Below, piece after piece: positions 6,551 to 8,426 of a DNA stretch of 8,426 nucleotides (the stretch's first letter is position 1; each line of letters opens with the position of its first letter). The position numbers and the translations under genes are program-made. The DNA comes from Spirochaetales bacterium (lineage in GTDB: Bacteria > Spirochaetota > Spirochaetia > Sphaerochaetales > Sphaerochaetaceae): NCBI GenBank assembly GCA_022771185.1, contig JALFCJ010000064.1, positions 1-8,426 of the forward strand, read 5' to 3'. The notes beneath the pieces are model-generated. The model was not told where the DNA came from. It made no database searches and saw nothing but the letters and a program-made list of their open reading frames with translations.

Positions 6551-7297
6551 ATGGGAGAAAGAGTCTACGGTTTCCATGCCATAGAAGAAGCACTGAAAAA
6601 GGCCGGTATGGGTTCCACTATATATCTTCAGCGTAATGGAGGAGAAAGAATCCAGAGTTTGGAGAGACAGGCGCAACTTACAGGAAAGGTTGCTGTAAAG
6701 AAGGTCTCCAGAGATGAATTGGAGAGAATGATGCCTGGCGTCGACCTGAGAGGTGCTCTCTTGGACTTGGGTGGCCCAAGACGCGGAGCTTCAAGACTCA
6801 AAGAGACCACAGTCGATGAGTTCTGTTCCTCTCTCTCCGATGATCAGGGAGCACTTGTCTTGATTCTTGACGGCATTACAGATCCTCATAACCTTGGAGC
6901 TATCCTTAGATCTGCAGATCAGTTCGGTGTGGACTTGGTTATGATTCCTGAGCGTAGGTCTGTTCAAGCCAATGAGACTGTAGTCAAAGTATCTTCAGGT
7001 GCTGCTCAGTATGTTCCTGTCTCTGTAGTGACTAACTTAAACCGAGAGATTGAAGTTCTTAAAAAGAATGGATTCTGGGTGTATGGAGCAGATATGAAGG
7101 GCACTTCTTCATATAGCGAGAAGTTCTCCTCCCGTACTGCCATAGTAATGGGAAGCGAAGGCAGTGGAATGTCTAACCTCGTGAGAAAGAACTGCGACTA
7201 TATTGTTTCTATCCCTATGCAGGGGCATATAGACTCTTTGAATGTTTCTGTTGCCGCCGGAATATTGTTATATGAATTCAGAAGAAAGCATAACTAA
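6551..7297 (+). CDS. rlmB: 23S rRNA 2'-O-methyltransferase of SpoU/TrmH family, RlmB-like
   Basis: This is a SPOUT-class enzyme that moves a methyl group from S-adenosylmethionine to a ribose 2'-OH. In E. coli RlmB the target is G2251 of 23S rRNA, in the peptidyl-transferase P loop. The 248-residue product has the N-terminal RNA-binding substrate domain (about 3-80, starting VYGFHAIEEAL) and the C-terminal trefoil-knot domain. Motif 1 is DGITDPHNLGAILRSADQFG (107-126, with N114 and R120), motif 2 is VMGSEGSGMS (199-208, with E203), and motif 3 is IPMQGHIDSLNVSVAAG (221-237, with N231). Length and order fit RlmB/TrmH group 3 well. A close paralogue such as a tRNA TrmH-type enzyme is less likely because the N-terminal domain is of the RlmB kind. 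It is the last + strand gene before the terminator, 9 bases behind dnaJ. Confidence 0.92.
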   Translation: MGERVYGFHAIEEALKKAGMGSTIYLQRNGGERIQSLERQAQLTGKVAVKKVSRDELERMMPGVDLRGALLDLGGPRRGASRLKETTVDEFCSSLSDDQGALVLILDGITDPHNLGAILRSADQFGVDLVMIPERRSVQANETVVKVSSGAAQYVPVSVVTNLNREIEVLKKNGFWVYGADMKGTSSYSEKFSSRTAIVMGSEGSGMSNLVRKNCDYIVSIPMQGHIDSLNVSVAAGILLYEFRRKHN

Positions 7298-7331
7298 TAA
7301 ATAATGGGCCTTCGGGCCCATTATTTATTAG
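7294..7331. terminator. Bidirectional intrinsic terminator with UUCG tetraloop
   Basis: A perfect 17-bp inverted repeat (7294-7310 with 7315-7331) encloses TTCG. The GC-rich top (GGGCC/GGCCC, closed C-G) holds a cUUCGg tetraloop, and the AT-rich base supplies a T-rich stretch after the GC core on both strands (ATTATTTATTA on the + strand). This is the expected form for ending both rlmB and the convergent purD-like gene. The arms contain both stop codons: TAA 7295-7297 for rlmB, and the complement of 7328-7330 for the - strand gene. Confidence 0.92.
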
Positions 7332-8426
7332 CTTTCCCAAGTAAAGAATTTATTTCCGATGTCATCTCTATACCAAAGAGCATCGAGTTTCCTTTTTTGA
7401 ATCAGGGCGTAAGCCTTCTCATTTGCATCTTGTAAGCTATCACCTCTACCTACAACTGTGATATTTCTTCCTCCTGCGGTGAAGTATCTTCCATCACTGG
7501 TCTTTTTGACAGCGCCTACAAAGACAAGTGGTTTGTCATTGATATTCATAAGATAAGAATAGTCGATTCCCTTTATTTCTCTTCCTGTTTCAGGTTGCAT
7601 CGGGTATCCAGGGGCCGCGAGAACAACAGCAACTGTACACTCATTTGTAGTTTGGAGATCTATGGAACCTACATTGTCTTTTTCCATGGCCATCAGAATT
7701 TCCAATACGTCTGTCTTGATGATAGGAACCATAGCCTGAGTAGCAGGATCGTTAAGTCTTACATGGTAATCGACTAATACAGGGCCATCTTCACTAAGAA
7801 TAATTGAAAGAGTCAAAACACCTTTGTACAAGATATTTTCTTTCTTCATTCCATTCAATGTAGGAATGATTATTTTGTCTTCTATTATTTTTTTATGTTC
7901 AGGCTTTAATGGAATAGGGGCGATCGCTCCCATTCCACCTGTTGGAGTCCCCTCAGAATGAGACACATTGGTATATTCACTGGCTAGGGGCAGTAATAGA
8001 TATCCGTTTTTGTCAAGGAAAAGGGTAGCTGTGACATGAATACCTGATACATAGTCTTCGAGAAGAACGGGACCACGAGAGAATAGAATTCTGGCATAGG
8101 CAAGAATTGAATTTTTATCTGATGAAGATAAGACGACACGGGATGGTGTCATAGAGTTGGATTTGATTGTAAAACGATTACCTTCCTCAGCTTCATCAAG
8201 ATGAGCTTTCAAAGACTCCAGGTCAGAGAATAAGTAGCTCTTTGGAGTAGGTATGCCGTTACGCTCTGTAAAAGCTCTGGCATAAGCTTTGTCATCTTCG
8301 AGTCTTTGGGCTTCTTTTGTTGCTCCGAAACAAGGAATATTTCTTTCTGCGAGGTATTCTCTGACCCCTGCAAGAAGCGGGGCTTCCGTTCCGATGAATA
8401 CGGCATCGATATTATATTCCTTCACT
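7328..8426 (-). CDS. purD: Divergent PurD-like ATP-grasp protein (phosphoribosylamine-glycine ligase family), 5' end outside window
   Basis: PurD makes glycinamide ribonucleotide from phosphoribosylamine, glycine and ATP, step two of purine synthesis. The visible 366 or so codons read into the right edge; the GTG at 8425-8423 is internal, and roughly 60 N-terminal residues are missing. Numbering from it, family marks include DAVFIGTEAPLLAGV (7-21), the ATP-grasp core, TPTGGMGAIAP (160-170), IPTLNGMKKENILYKGVL (187-204), and the C-terminal domain with AAPGYP (270-275), TAGGRNITVVGRG (316-328) and WYRDDIG (351-357). Several usual active-site motifs are altered: KADGLAAGKGV is replaced by KSNSMTPSRVV (88-98), DHKR is absent before the TGGMG loop, and the metal-binding EFNxRxGDPE is DYHVRLNDPA (219-228). 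The frame is intact with no stops. Family membership is clear; GAR synthetase activity is uncertain. It converges on rlmB across a shared terminator. Confidence 0.8.
   Translation of the reverse strand, partial: VKEYNIDAVFIGTEAPLLAGVREYLAERNIPCFGATKEAQRLEDDKAYARAFTERNGIPTPKSYLFSDLESLKAHLDEAEEGNRFTIKSNSMTPSRVVLSSSDKNSILAYARILFSRGPVLLEDYVSGIHVTATLFLDKNGYLLLPLASEYTNVSHSEGTPTGGMGAIAPIPLKPEHKKIIEDKIIIPTLNGMKKENILYKGVLTLSIILSEDGPVLVDYHVRLNDPATQAMVPIIKTDVLEILMAMEKDNVGSIDLQTTNECTVAVVLAAPGYPMQPETGREIKGIDYSYLMNINDKPLVFVGAVKKTSDGRYFTAGGRNITVVGRGDSLQDANEKAYALIQKRKLDALWYRDDIGNKFFTWES

Noticed and set aside
7920..7927. GCGATCGC palindrome (resembles cyanobacterial HIP1)
   Set aside because: A single copy inside a coding region (MGAIAP codons); no other copy was noticed, so it is coincidence.

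Overview
The window looks like a chromosomal housekeeping segment from a spirochaete. Three points suggest this. The second gene encodes a long coiled-coil protein with an N-terminal membrane anchor, of the kind annotated in spirochaetes as 'SpiroCoCo'. The order grpE-dnaK-dnaJ-SpoU methyltransferase matches, from memory and unchecked, the order in Borrelia. Codon use is moderately AT-rich, with arginine written mostly as AGA even in dnaK. A host-associated Treponema- or Sphaerochaeta-like lineage is plausible, but genus cannot be settled from the sequence.

Layout. Positions 1-529 hold the 3' end of a HAD-superfamily hydrolase gene whose start lies outside the window. After an 11-base gap comes the 684-residue coiled-coil gene (541-2595). 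Next is a leader with a possible promoter and a strong hairpin, then grpE (2698-3318), a second leader with a matching promoter-like pair, dnaK (3429-5354), a short gap with an 11-bp hairpin, dnaJ (5423-6541) and rlmB (6551-7297), all on the + strand. A 17-bp bidirectional terminator closes the run. From the other side, a convergent purD-like gene on the - strand (7328-8426) runs off the right edge. No gap without a gene exceeds about 110 bases. No tRNA, rRNA, mobile element or CRISPR array was seen.

How the genes work together. GrpE, DnaK and DnaJ form the complete Hsp70 cycle: J-protein/ATPase stimulation, client-binding chaperone and nucleotide exchange factor. RlmB, whose Shine-Dalgarno overlaps the dnaJ stop codon, ties 23S rRNA 2'-O-methylation to the same transcript. 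No CIRCE operator or hrcA gene is present, so heat control must come from elsewhere. The leaders of grpE and dnaK share a TTTGAC-N15-TATTA arrangement and each could begin with a hairpin.

Points that most deserve a second look are the PurD homologue, which has lost several canonical ATP-grasp residues in an intact frame; the 11-residue (hendecad) periodicity in the coiled-coil protein; the grpE leader hairpin that contains a Shine-Dalgarno; and the terminator in which the stop codons of two convergent genes pair with each other. I did not find a clearly novel multi-gene system.
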